Of a stretch of 64,000 nt of DNA, positions 9,526-17,612 are shown in pieces. The stretch comes from Sphingomonas glacialis (GTDB lineage: Bacteria; Pseudomonadota; Alphaproteobacteria; Sphingomonadales; Sphingomonadaceae): NCBI RefSeq assembly GCF_006439055.1, contig NZ_RCZC01000002.1, positions 464,106-528,105 of the forward strand, written 5' to 3'. The position numbers and the translations under genes are program-made. Each line of letters opens with the position of its first letter. Positions within the stretch are counted from its first letter, which is position 1. A model generated the notes under the pieces. That model had not been told where the DNA came from. It did no database searches and worked only from the letters and a program-made list of their open reading frames with translations.

Positions 9526-10148
9526 TTATTGCTGTCGACGGACCCGCTGCATCGGGCAAGGGCACGATCGCGCGTGCGCTCGCCCGCCATTATGGCCTGC
9601 CGCACCTCGATACCGGGCTGCTGTATCGCGCGGTCGCGGCGAACGTGCAGCGCCTCGAACTCGACCCGTCGGTCGAGGCCGACGCGGTCGCCGCGTGCGA
9701 CTTCGACGATTCGCTGCTCGACGATCCGATGCTGCGCAGCGATGCGATCGGCTCGCTCGCCTCGGTCGTCTCGGCGCATCCGCTGGTGCGCGCCTCGCTG
9801 CTCCAGCGGCAGAAGCGCTTCGCCCAGCAACCGGGCGGCGCGGTGCTCGACGGGCGCGACATCGGCACGGTGATCGCCCCCAATGCCGAAGCCAAACTGT
9901 TCGTGCGCGCCACCCCCAACATCCGCGCCAAGCGCCGCCACGCCGAGCTGCGATCGCACGGGTCGCCAATCAGCATCGACAAGGTGCTCGCCGACATCCG
10001 CGCCCGCGACCTGCGCGATTCGACGCGTTCGAACGCGCCGCTCGTTCCCGCCAATGACGCGGCGTTCCTCGACACGAGCTTCCTGTCGATCGAGGCCTCG
10101 GTCCAGCGCGCGATTGATATCGTCGAATCGAGAATCGCGCGCGATTGA
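9522..10148 (+). CDS. cmk: (d)CMP kinase
   Basis: A 208-residue cytidylate kinase that phosphorylates CMP and dCMP with ATP. The P-loop GPAASGKGT is at residues 7-15, the nucleotide-binding DTGLLYRAVA at ~30, the DGRDIGTVI motif at ~110, and the lid with RAKRRHAEL follows. Length is normal for alphaproteobacteria. It is last of three genes joined by ATGA overlaps. In many bacteria cmk is followed directly by rpsA and ihfB; here a convergent parDE pair lies in between. Confidence 0.96.
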   Translation: MIIAVDGPAASGKGTIARALARHYGLPHLDTGLLYRAVAANVQRLELDPSVEADAVAACDFDDSLLDDPMLRSDAIGSLASVVSAHPLVRASLLQRQKRFAQQPGGAVLDGRDIGTVIAPNAEAKLFVRATPNIRAKRRHAELRSHGSPISIDKVLADIRARDLRDSTRSNAPLVPANDAAFLDTSFLSIEASVQRAIDIVESRIARD

Positions 10149-10439
10149 TCAGAGGGGGCTAGACGTCCAATCTTCGTGTCCGTGACGCACCCGCAAGATC
10201 AGGATCGCATCCGGCTCCAATCGATAGATCACGACATGCGACTTGTACCGATGCGCCCGCACCGGCGGCACGATCTCGGTTCGCTCCCTCGCTGCGCGCG
10301 GATAGGACGCCAAGAACGTGAGCGTCTGCGCCATGCCAGCGCTGTACTCGTCGGCCTGGGCCAAGCCGAATAGCTCCGCCCCTCGGATGTAGATTTCGTC
10401 GAGGTCGCGCCTCGCCTGATGCGAGAGCCTATAGGGCAT
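10149..10439 (-). CDS. parE: ParE family toxin
   Basis: A 96-residue protein of the RelE/ParE superfamily. MPYRLSHQARRDLDEIYIRG at the start, the helix AQTLTFLASYP, the RTEIVPPVRAHRYKSHVVIYRL strand region and the C-terminal ILILRVRHGHEDW ending are typical of ParE. It should poison DNA gyrase when free. I start at the internal Met because the domain begins there; this start overlaps the end of parD by 11 bp, the usual antitoxin-first arrangement. Its stop abuts the convergent cmk stop with no gap. Confidence 0.9.
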   Translation of the reverse strand: MPYRLSHQARRDLDEIYIRGAELFGLAQADEYSAGMAQTLTFLASYPRAARERTEIVPPVRAHRYKSHVVIYRLEPDAILILRVRHGHEDWTSSPL

Positions 10440-10689
10440 CGCTGCTGCGGCGCGCGAGGAAACGCCCGCGAGCTTCAGCAAACACGTCTTCCGCTGTTAG
10501 GTCGGAAACGCCGCTTGCCAGCGCTTCGTCAACCATCCTCTGCATGTTGGCGATCTTATCTAAACGAACCTGCTCCCGCCGGATCAGGTCGCGCACGACA
10601 TCGCTGCTGTTGCCGAAGCGGCCAGTCGCGGCCTGCGCCTCGACCCAGTCCTTCATCGCATCCGGCAGGGAAATGTTCATCGTCGCCAT
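10429..10689 (-). CDS. parD: ParD family antitoxin (ribbon-helix-helix)
   Basis: An 86-residue antitoxin. The N-terminal MNISLPDAMKDWVEAQAATG plus GNSSDVVRDLIRRE is the ribbon-helix-helix DNA-binding fold of type II ParD/CopG antitoxins; the C-terminal part (AEDVFAEARGRFLARR) should wrap the toxin. The start ATG at 10689 has GGAGA about 8 bases upstream. A Met three codons later is possible. The start lies inside an inverted repeat that probably is its own operator. Confidence 0.9.
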   Translation of the reverse strand: MATMNISLPDAMKDWVEAQAATGRFGNSSDVVRDLIRREQVRLDKIANMQRMVDEALASGVSDLTAEDVFAEARGRFLARRSSDAL

Positions 10690-10718
10690 GTGAGTCTCCG
10701 ATGTCGAAGGTCTCACAT
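10688..10718. promoter_or_regulatory. inverted repeat at parD start, likely autoregulatory operator
   Basis: ATGTGAG at 10688-10694 is mirrored by CTCACAT at 10712-10718 with a 17-bp spacer. It spans the parD start codon and leader. ParD proteins repress their own promoters through such dyads; binding here is inferred. Confidence 0.45.
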
Positions 10719-10977
10719 TGCCAATCTTTGTCAATGCCGACGCGACTTGATCGCCCTCTCACCCTAGGCTATAGACGCGCGGTCCGGCGAGCGGTGCTCG
10801 CGGAGGCTGGCGCGACAGGCATGTCCTCTCGCGCCCTTTTCGCATTTAGCGAGTTGCCCGCCCCCGCGAACGTCAATCGGCGGATGTCGGCCCGGCATTC
10901 GGCTGTTCCGACACATAGGCCAAGACCGCCGGAGACAACCGGCTGGCCGGAACAATGATTTAGGATCTGATCCCTTT
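10719..10977. other. intergenic between parD and rpsA
   Basis: About 260 bp that should carry the divergent parDE and rpsA promoters. TAGGA about 12 bases before the rpsA ATG may act as a weak ribosome site. No other gene is supported. Confidence 0.4.
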
Positions 10978-12711
10978 ATGGCCACTCAGCCAAACCCAAC
11001 CCGCGACGATTTCGCCGCCCTCCTCGAAATGACTCTCGGCGGTGCCGACAGCTTCGAAGGCCGCGTCGTCAAGGGCACCGTCACCGCAATCGAGAACGAC
11101 CTGGCCGTCATCGACGTCGGCCTGAAGTCCGAAGGCCGCGTTCCGCTGCGCGAATTCGCGATGCCGGGCCAGAAGGCCGATCTCAAGGTCGGTGACGAAG
11201 TCGAAGTGTTCGTCGACCGCGTCGAGAACGTGCACGGCGAAGCGATGCTGTCGCGCGACCGCGCCCGCCGCGAAGCCGCATGGGACACGCTCGAAACCGA
11301 ATTCGCCAAGACCGCCCGCGTCGAGGGCGTCATCTTCGGCCGCGTCAAGGGCGGCTTCACCGTCGACCTCAACGGCGCCGTGGCCTTCCTGCCGGGTTCG
11401 CAGGTCGACATCCGCCCGGTGCGCGACGTCACCCCGCTGATGGATATCCCCCAGCCCTTCCAGATCCTGAAGATGGACCGCAAGCGCGGCAACATCGTCG
11501 TGTCGCGTCGCGCGATCCTCGAAGAGACCCGCGCAGAGCAGCGTTCGGGCCTCATCCTGTCGCTCGCCGAGGGCCAGATCATCGACGGCGTCGTCAAGAA
11601 CATCACCGATTACGGTGCGTTTGTTGACCTCGGCGGCATCGACGGCCTGCTCCACGTCACCGACCTCAGCTACAAGCGCGTCGGCCATCCGTCGGAAGTT
11701 CTCAACATTGGCGACACCGTCAAGGTTCAGATCATCCGCATCAACAAGGACACGCAGCGGATCTCGCTCGGCATGAAGCAGCTCGAGAGCGATCCGTGGG
11801 AAGGTGCAGCCGCGAAGTACCCGGTCGGCGCCAAGCTCACCGGCCGCGTCACCAACATCACCGAATATGGTGCGTTCGTCGAGCTCGAGCCGGGCATCGA
11901 AGGCCTTGTGCACGTTTCGGAAATGTCGTGGACCAAGAAGAACGTCCACCCCGGCAAGATCGTCTCGACCTCGCAGGAAGTCGATGTCGTGGTCATCGAG
12001 GTCGATCCCGACAAGCGCCGCATCTCGCTCGGCCTCAAGCAGGCGATCAGCAACCCGTGGGAGGCCTTCGCAGAAGCGCATCCGATCGGTTCGACCGTTG
12101 AAGGCGAAGTCAAGAACGCGACCGAATTCGGTCTGTTCATCGGCCTCGACAACGACGTCGACGGCATGGTCCACATGTCCGACATCGCCTGGGGCGTTTC
12201 GGGCGAGGACGCGCTCAACCTGCATCGCAAGGGCGAGATGGTTCAGGCCATCGTGCTCGACATCGACGCCGAGAAGGAGCGTATCTCGCTCGGCATGAAG
12301 CAGCTTGAGCGTGGTGCCCCTGCAGCAGGCGGCGTTGCAGCCGGCGGCATCTCGGCAGCGGCATCGGGCCTCAACAAGAACGCCATCGTCACGGTCACCG
12401 TGCTCGAAGTCCGCGACGCGGGTCTCGAAGTACAGGTCGGCGACGACGGCGCGACGGGCTTCATCAAGCGCACCGACCTCGGCCGCGATCGCGACGAGCA
12501 GCGTCCTGAGCGGTTCCAGACCGGCCAGAAGTTCGATGCGATGGTCACCGGTTTCGACCGTTCGAAGAAGCCCACCTTCTCGATCAAGGCGATGCAGATC
12601 TCCGAAGAGAAGCAGGCTGTGGCGCAGTATGGTTCGTCCGACTCGGGCGCATCGCTGGGCGACATCCTGGGTGCAGCGCTCAAGGCGCAGGGCGCCGACG
12701 CAAAGAAGTAA
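10978..12711 (+). CDS. rpsA: 30S ribosomal protein S1
   Basis: A 577-residue S1 protein, which helps mRNA bind to the small ribosomal subunit. Six S1 (OB-fold) repeats can be followed, each with a version of G-x-V-x-x-I-x-x-YGAFV-x-L-x2-G-x2-GL(L/V)H-x-S: strong copies begin at about residues 200, 285 and 375, with weaker ones at ~28, ~115 and ~465. The first two repeats and the last lack the full RNA-binding signature, as usual. Codon usage is highly biased. A strong terminator follows. The long open frame on the opposite strand is a shadow. Confidence 0.98.
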   Translation: MATQPNPTRDDFAALLEMTLGGADSFEGRVVKGTVTAIENDLAVIDVGLKSEGRVPLREFAMPGQKADLKVGDEVEVFVDRVENVHGEAMLSRDRARREAAWDTLETEFAKTARVEGVIFGRVKGGFTVDLNGAVAFLPGSQVDIRPVRDVTPLMDIPQPFQILKMDRKRGNIVVSRRAILEETRAEQRSGLILSLAEGQIIDGVVKNITDYGAFVDLGGIDGLLHVTDLSYKRVGHPSEVLNIGDTVKVQIIRINKDTQRISLGMKQLESDPWEGAAAKYPVGAKLTGRVTNITEYGAFVELEPGIEGLVHVSEMSWTKKNVHPGKIVSTSQEVDVVVIEVDPDKRRISLGLKQAISNPWEAFAEAHPIGSTVEGEVKNATEFGLFIGLDNDVDGMVHMSDIAWGVSGEDALNLHRKGEMVQAIVLDIDAEKERISLGMKQLERGAPAAGGVAAGGISAAASGLNKNAIVTVTVLEVRDAGLEVQVGDDGATGFIKRTDLGRDRDEQRPERFQTGQKFDAMVTGFDRSKKPTFSIKAMQISEEKQAVAQYGSSDSGASLGDILGAALKAQGADAKK

Positions 12712-12726
12712 TATTCTGCACAACGG

Positions 12727-12770
12727 CGGGGCGTTTTCCTTCACAGGAAATCGCCCCGTTTTGCTTTTTT
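12727..12770 (+). terminator. Rho-independent terminator after rpsA
   Basis: CGGGGCG (12727-12733) pairs with CGCCCCG (12752-12758), with an inner TTTCC/GGAAA pairing around a short TCACA loop, followed by TTTTGCTTTTTT. A clear intrinsic terminator that separates rpsA from ihfB. Confidence 0.9.
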
Positions 12771-12872
12771 CCGTCGTTTTCAACCTATCCCCGTGCTAGC
12801 CTTGCTATAGATCAAGCCGAAGCGGCCATATCGTCCCGATCGGACGGGGCTTGGGGGTAAAGGAAGCGTACG

Positions 12873-13151
12873 ATGATTCGATCAGAACTTGTGCAGACAC
12901 TGGCTGCCGAAAATCCCGATCTGTCGCTGCGCGACATCGAGGCTCTGGTCACGACCTTCTTCGATGAAATCATCAAACGGCTCGCCTCGGGCGGCCGTGT
13001 CGAGTTGCGCGGCTTCGGCGCCTTCTCGACCCGCGCGCGCGACGCCCGCACCGGCCGCAACCCGCGCACCGGAGAACTCGTCGATGTCGACGCCAAACGC
13101 GTCCCCTATTTCAAGCCCGGCAAGGAAATGCGCGCCAATTTGAACGTCTGA
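12873..13151 (+). CDS. ihfB: integration host factor subunit beta
   Basis: A 92-residue DNA-bending protein of the HU/IHF family. [18 protein letters not shown] at the start is characteristic of IHF-beta. [11 protein letters not shown] leads into the beta arm, whose tip carries [10 protein letters not shown] with the intercalating Pro, and [11 protein letters not shown] closes the fold. It partners IhfA to bend DNA. It follows rpsA as in many proteobacteria, though a terminator lies between them, so it has its own promoter in 12771-12872. Confidence 0.96.
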   Translation: MIRSELVQTLAAENPDLSLRDIEALVTTFFDEIIKRLASGGRVELRGFGAFSTRARDARTGRNPRTGELVDVDAKRVPYFKPGKEMRANLNV

Positions 13152-13194
13152 GCGGGTTGACGCGACGCGTCGGGTGCGCTTGGACGGGCCCCAC

Positions 13195-13280
13195 GCGGAC
13201 GTGGCGAAATTGGTAGACGCACGGGACTTAAAATCCCTCGCCCTCAGGGTGTGCGGGTTCGAGTCCCGCCGTCCGCACCA
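13195..13280 (+). tRNA. tRNA-Leu(TAA)
   Basis: An 86-nt class II tRNA. Acceptor stem GCGGACG/CGTCCGC, D-loop with GGTAGACGC, anticodon stem GGGA/TCCC around CTTAAAA (anticodon TAA), a long variable arm (CTCGCCCTCAGGGTG), T arm with GGTTCGAGTCC and an encoded CCA end. Confidence 0.97.
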
Positions 13281-13723
13281 TTAGAGTTTGAAGGCAGCGG
13301 CCACGGATTTTTGCGTTGCCAATGCGTGGCCAGATCCACTGTCTGGCCGCACGAAGTGAGCCGCCATTTTTGTCGATTCCCACCGTGCTCGCAGCGCAGA
13401 TCACACGCGGCAGGCCAAGGTACAGGCGGCTACCGCTCTCCTGTGGTACAGCGTGAGTGAGCGTGTCGATGTCGACGAGCGCCTTGCCAGAGGGCAGAGA
13501 CTCGATTTGAACACAGCATATGCCGATCTTCAAGGCAGGACAGCAACGTCCTAGCCCGTCTGCGTGCGATCTCGCAGCCCGTTCCCGAGCGATCGACCGG
13601 ACCGGCTGGCCATGAAACCCAACCCAATTCGATCGCGGGACAAAGCGGCGGAAAATCGCTTGCACCACAGGCGCGACCGGGCAGTAGGGAGGCTTCCCTC
13701 TCTCGCCGTGTCCAGGAGTTCCC
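13281..13723. other. region downstream of tRNA-Leu, no supported gene
   Basis: About 440 bp. An open frame on the minus strand (13228-13725) reads partly through the tRNA and has no recognisable domain. I saw no integrase and no repeat of the tRNA 3' end elsewhere in the window, so no evidence for an integrated element. Confidence 0.4.
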
Positions 13724-14044
13724 ATGCGCGTCCGTATCTATGCCGGCCCAAGCTGGAGCGCCGCGATCGAGCACGGCGACTATGAATTCGATCTGCTCCC
13801 GGCGATCGGCCACAAGCTCGCGCTCGCGGCGGGTCAGGCGTGGGACGTGGCCGTCGTCCGCGACATTGCGCACCGGATCGTCGATCCCGCCGAGGCCCCC
13901 GACATCGCGCTGCTGATGACACCGCCGGTCGCCGGCGGCAGCATGGACGAACCCCTCCCCCTCGCGCTGCTTGATCGAAACCCAGGCGCGGCGAGTGCGA
14001 GCAGCATCCCACGCACCGCGAGCCTCTGGGCCAGCGGCAGCTGA
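13724..14044 (+). CDS. hypothetical protein (106 aa)
   Basis: A 106-residue protein of no family I know. The ATG is preceded by AGGAG at a good distance, and the first ~75 residues have the alternating polar/hydrophobic pattern of a folded domain (MRVRIYAGPSWSAAIEHGDY, then a helix rich in Leu/Ala, then WDVAVVRDIAHRIV). The C-terminal 30 residues look unstructured. It sits 5 bp before the DUF2161 gene on the same strand, so the two are probably co-transcribed. Confidence 0.55.
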   Translation: MRVRIYAGPSWSAAIEHGDYEFDLLPAIGHKLALAAGQAWDVAVVRDIAHRIVDPAEAPDIALLMTPPVAGGSMDEPLPLALLDRNPGAASASSIPRTASLWASGS

Positions 14045-14049
14045 GCGAC

Positions 14050-14736
14050 ATGCCGCCACGCGACGCCCCGCCGGCGGGCTTGAGCGAGACCAGCCTGTAT
14101 CCGCCGGTCAAGGCGTTCCTCGAAGCGCAGGGATTCACCGTCAAAGGCGAGATCCGCGGCTGCGATATCGTCGCGGTGCGCGACGACGAACCGCCGCTGC
14201 TGGTGATCGCCGAGCTCAAGCTGTCCTTCACCCTCGAGCTCGTGCTGCAGGCGGTCGATCGGCTGCGTGCGGCGGACCAGGTGTATCTGGCGGTGATCGC
14301 CAGCCGCCGCGGCCGTGACCAGGACAAACGCGTCCACCGCCTGTGCCGGCTGATGGGTCTGGGCTTGCTGCTGGTCGACCTCAAGCTCGGCAGCGTCGTC
14401 GTGGCAACCGAACCCGCGCCGTACAAACCCCGCGCGAACCTTCCGCTGCGCAAGCGCCTGCTCAAGGAGCATGCCACCCGCAAGGGCGATCCGACCAGCG
14501 GCGGCTCGACGCGCCAGCCGATCATGACCGCCTATCGCCAGCGTGCGTTAGCCTGTGCCGGCGCGATGCGGTCCGGTCCCGCCCGCCCCCGCGACCTCAA
14601 GCATCTCGCGGACGATGCCGGCGCAATCCTGTTGCGCAACGTCTATGGCTGGTTCGAACGCGTCAAACCGGGCGTCTACCAGCTCTCGGCAGCAGGCGCT
14701 GCCGCCGCGTCGGATGCGCAACCGCGCGATAGCTGA
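14050..14736 (+). CDS. DUF2161 family protein, PD-(D/E)XK nuclease-like
   Basis: A 228-residue protein of the DUF2161 family. The N-terminal half shows a restriction-endonuclease-like core: LYPPVKAFLEAQGF (helix with conserved acidic/aromatic residues), GEIRGCDIVAV with the metal-binding Asp, and LLVIAELK with the E-x-K pair. The C-terminal half has a basic loop (KPRANLPLRKRLLKEHATRKGDPT) and ends in a helical module (RQRALACAGAM ... RPRDLKHLADDA) like a small winged helix. The family is described as putative PD-(D/E)XK phosphodiesterases. Substrate and role are unknown; nothing nearby points to a restriction system. Confidence 0.8.
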   Translation: MPPRDAPPAGLSETSLYPPVKAFLEAQGFTVKGEIRGCDIVAVRDDEPPLLVIAELKLSFTLELVLQAVDRLRAADQVYLAVIASRRGRDQDKRVHRLCRLMGLGLLLVDLKLGSVVVATEPAPYKPRANLPLRKRLLKEHATRKGDPTSGGSTRQPIMTAYRQRALACAGAMRSGPARPRDLKHLADDAGAILLRNVYGWFERVKPGVYQLSAAGAAAASDAQPRDS

Positions 14737-15376
14737 CCGCCCTCCGCCGCCAGGCCTCGGCTTCGTGTTCGGCACCGACACCGCGCCGGCGACCAAACTT
14801 CCTCTGCTGGGCCGATCTTTGCGTGTGGGCGCATACCGGGCGAGACGCAGTGCAAAGACCGCGCCCGAATGCCGACCCAACGGACGGGTATGGCGATCGC
14901 GACGACGCCCCGCCACCTCAACCGCAGCGTCAACGCCCCCGCTTCGATCGGCGGCGCCCTGTTCAGCGAGGGTCGCGCCGGCTTGAACGCGGTAACCAGC
15001 AGCGAGGCCGCTGCGAGCCCCAACGCCCCGAACCAGCCATTCCGAGCAGTGTTGAGCTTCGGACACCCGCCAATACCGACATAGGTCACAATCTACTGCC
15101 CGATGTCGGGTGGCGCGCGAACGGCGGAAAAGGATCGAGACCCCGCCGCCACCGTTCTCCCCCCAGACAATCATTGGCGCCCACGGCTCGATGTCCTGCC
15201 CCCGAAGATTCACGCGCGGGGCAAGGCAAATATGAAATACGGGTTGAGCATGGGCGGAGCGCCAGCCGCATCGAGGCACGCCTGCTGATCCGCGATCAAG
15301 ACGCTGCCAGAGGCTCATTGCTATGGGTTGACGCCCCCGATCGCCCGCATCGGCCAGCATTCCGGTCGCGAACCCG
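14737..15376. other. 640-bp gap, no supported gene
   Basis: Several overlapping open frames on both strands, none with a family I know. A minus-strand stretch near 15020 could encode one hydrophobic helix (GALGLAAASLLVTAF), perhaps debris of a membrane protein gene. I do not call a gene here. Confidence 0.35.
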
Positions 15377-16033
15377 TTACCGGTCGAGCCCCGTGCCATC
15401 CCCCTCGCACGCCGCCAGCCAGATCATCCGCTGATAGAAATCGAGCGGCGGATCTACGTCGCGGAAGCCCAGCCGCAGATATAGCGCGCGCGCGCGGACA
15501 TTGTCGTGCGCAACGTGCAGGTCGACCCCATGCGCGCCCGCCGCCACCGCGCAGGCCTTCGTCCAGTTGATCAGCGCGCCGCCAAAACCGCGCTTGCCCG
15601 GCAGGAATCCCATATCCATCGCGCGCCACATGCGACCGTGACGATCGAGATAATAGCGGCCGATGGGGATCGGCGCATCGGATCCAGACGCATCCTCGGG
15701 TGGATCCGTGCGACGCTCGACGATCCAGTAATCGGCGCGCGGATATTCGCGGAGCAGGTGGCGATGCTGCAGCGCGAACTGGTCGCGGATCACCGCCTCG
15801 CGCTCGACCTGACTCCACGGTGCGAGCGCGAAGTCGGGCGCCCGCAACGCCCGGTGGAGCGCGTGCAGAAACGGAAGATCGCCGCGGCGCGCGGCGCGCA
15901 AACGCACCCCGCCCGCGACCAGCGCAGGCGGCAGGGCCGGCGGTGCCCGGCGCGGCGCGGGAAAGGACGGCAGCGGCGCGGCGACGGGCTTCGAGATGGT
16001 TGCGTCCTTTACATCAGGCGGTACCATGCTCAA
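15377..16033 (-). CDS. GNAT family N-acetyltransferase
   Basis: Up to 218 residues. A GCN5-type acetyltransferase fold starts near residue 42 (VRLRAARRGDLPFLHALHRAL). A middle region contains the unusual WIVERR strand and IPIGRYYLDRHG. The cofactor-binding turn is in GFLPGKRGFGGALINW, followed by GVDLHVAHDNVRARALYLRLGFRDV, the classic GNAT end. The first ~40 residues are Pro/Ala-rich and the true start may be an internal GTG near residue 43. The acceptor is unknown. It is divergent from the DUF6916 gene and close to the tail-collar gene, a trio often seen together. Confidence 0.85.
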   Translation of the reverse strand: MSMVPPDVKDATISKPVAAPLPSFPAPRRAPPALPPALVAGGVRLRAARRGDLPFLHALHRALRAPDFALAPWSQVEREAVIRDQFALQHRHLLREYPRADYWIVERRTDPPEDASGSDAPIPIGRYYLDRHGRMWRAMDMGFLPGKRGFGGALINWTKACAVAAGAHGVDLHVAHDNVRARALYLRLGFRDVDPPLDFYQRMIWLAACEGDGTGLDR

Positions 16034-16085
16034 GTATCAAGACGTCATGGCGATGATAGGCGCCGCGCAGGGGGAGCATAGGATC

Positions 16086-16376
16086 ATGTATCTGCCGACA
16101 CCCGAAGATTTCACGCCTTGGCTAGGCAGGTCGGTGCGACTAGCGACAGTGCCCGCCCCAGTGGAAATCACATTGCTTCGGATCGATCGCAAGCCCCATC
16201 TTCTCAACGAATTTCGCGAGCCTTTCATCCTCATCTTCGAATCACCCGAGTCGGTGCTTCTGCTTGATGAGACCTATGCGATGGATTGCGGCAGAAACGG
16301 TCCCCACGACATCTTCATCAGCCAGCTACAGCCGAAGCCTGGCCATCCTCGGCTGTATCAGGCGGTGTTCGGCTAG
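16086..16376 (+). CDS. DUF6916 family protein
   Basis: About 96 residues from the ATG at 16086, which matches the usual family length and begins MYLPTPEDFTPWLGRSVRL. Longer in-frame starts (16026, 15996) would overlap the start of the divergent GNAT gene. The remainder (REPFILIFESPES, then DIFISQLQPKPGHPRLYQAVFG) matches the DUF6916 pattern of a small beta-rich protein found beside phage-tail-collar genes. Function unknown. The stop overlaps the convergent tail-collar gene stop by 4 bases. Confidence 0.75.
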   Translation: MYLPTPEDFTPWLGRSVRLATVPAPVEITLLRIDRKPHLLNEFREPFILIFESPESVLLLDETYAMDCGRNGPHDIFISQLQPKPGHPRLYQAVFG

Positions 16377-17023
16377 GGACGCGTTGGAAAGATGCCCTGC
16401 GTCGCGATGATCGTATAGACCGCGACATAGGGATTGAGGACGTTGGTGGGCACGGTACCGCCTGCGGAGCCTATGGTCACCGAACCCTGCGGCGTGAACG
16501 GCCCGCCCGTGACGCTCAGTCCGCCGAGATTGACCGGCGTGCCGGCCACGCTGGCGGGCGCATAGAGCGTGATCGTGCTGCCGTTGCCGCTGGTGTCGTA
16601 GGCCGTTCCCAGACGGTCGCCGGTCACGGGTGCTTCGGTCTGCTGCGTCGAACCCGCCAGCGGAACCTGCACCGCTTGCAGCGTCCCGCTCGCCGTCGTC
16701 GTGCCCTGCTGGCCGACAAAGGTCGCGGGATGCGTGTGCGCGGGCATGTTCGCAGGCAGGATCGTCACGGTGGCGTTGCCGGCCTTTTCCCCCCAGGCGA
16801 TCGGTTGGAGGCCGGGACCGGTGCCGACGCCCAGCATCACCCGGCCGCGTGTGTCAGGAAGCCCGAACGTCTGTTGGCCGTCGCCGCCAAACGTTATCCC
16901 GAGCAGCGTATACAGCGCCGCATTCTGCGAAATGGCCATCAACGACCCTTGCGCGAGCGCCCAGCCGATCGGCGCGAAGTTGAAGCCGACCTGCATGATC
17001 TGGCCCATGAATGGATCTGCCAT
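16373..17023 (-). CDS. phage tail collar domain protein (microcystin-dependent-protein type)
   Basis: A 216-residue tail-fibre-like protein. The N-terminus (MGQIMQVGFNFAPIGWALAQGSLMAISQNAALYTLLGITFGGDG) and FGLPDTRGRVMLG form the tail collar domain. A Gly/Thr/Ser-rich middle contains the AHTHP motif, and the end reads NPYVAVYTIIATQGIFP. Such proteins occur in chromosomes outside prophages, usually in sets beside DUF6916 and GNAT genes; their role is not established (a contractile-particle or surface-fibre part is possible). No other phage structural genes are visible here. Confidence 0.9.
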   Translation of the reverse strand: MADPFMGQIMQVGFNFAPIGWALAQGSLMAISQNAALYTLLGITFGGDGQQTFGLPDTRGRVMLGVGTGPGLQPIAWGEKAGNATVTILPANMPAHTHPATFVGQQGTTTASGTLQAVQVPLAGSTQQTEAPVTGDRLGTAYDTSGNGSTITLYAPASVAGTPVNLGGLSVTGGPFTPQGSVTIGSAGGTVPTNVLNPYVAVYTIIATQGIFPTRP

Positions 17024-17612
17024 CGTGATGTCCCCTGCGTGCGACTGGTAGCGAAGATCGTTCCCGCCGGACTCGCCGCCCTCGCCCGACGCGTAAATCT
17101 CGCATCTCTTCCGCGAACTGACAAGATACTTGCAAGCTCACACCGCAGTTCCGCGCCTTAACCTGCTATGTGTTTACTTTTATACTGTAGCTAAACTACA
17201 ATTGTCCGAGATTACGAGTGCCGTTATATCGACATCCATGATCCCTTTATCACTCAGCTATGAATAGGATTATATCATATATTATTGACATAATTTTTAT
17301 TGTTTTTCCTTCCATTCACGAGATGTTATTGATTACTCCTCAGGGTAATAAATGAAAGATTGCCAACAGACGTTGGAGGAAAGGCGTCGGACGAATTTAT
17401 GAAAATTCCGCGGCGGTTTTTCGCGACGTCGTCTATGTTTGAAAGAGCACTTTAGTAACGCGTATGCGTCGAGCGCCATGAGACTGTCCGGATAAGCGGC
17501 AGCGCATGCTCTCAGGCGCGAAGTCGGTTCGGTACGGGCGCGCATCATGTCGCGCTCCGGGAGGGGCGATCGACGGACTGTCCGTCGGCGTCGTGCGGGA
17601 GGGGCTCGTGGC
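17024..17612. other. AT-rich non-coding region upstream of the adhesin gene
   Basis: Nearly 600 bp without a supported gene. The part from about 17150 to 17350 is strikingly AT-rich for this genome, with runs such as TTATATCATATATTATTGAC. It probably holds the promoters of the divergent tail-collar and adhesin genes and may bind a nucleoid protein. Its base composition suggests foreign origin or a curved regulatory region. Confidence 0.6.

Noticed and set aside
10960..12783. 607-codon open frame antisense to rpsA
   Set aside because: Shadow of the strongly biased rpsA codons; His/Arg/Asp-rich, no domain, and rpsA is certain.
13195..13723. Integrative element at tRNA-Leu
   Set aside because: No integrase and no second copy of the tRNA 3' end seen in the window.
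14737..15376. Hypothetical genes on either strand in the 640-bp gap
   Set aside because: Overlapping Arg/Pro-rich frames without ribosome sites, domains or consistent composition.
16373..17023. Prophage
   Set aside because: A single tail-collar gene with no integrase, terminase, capsid or lysis genes nearby.
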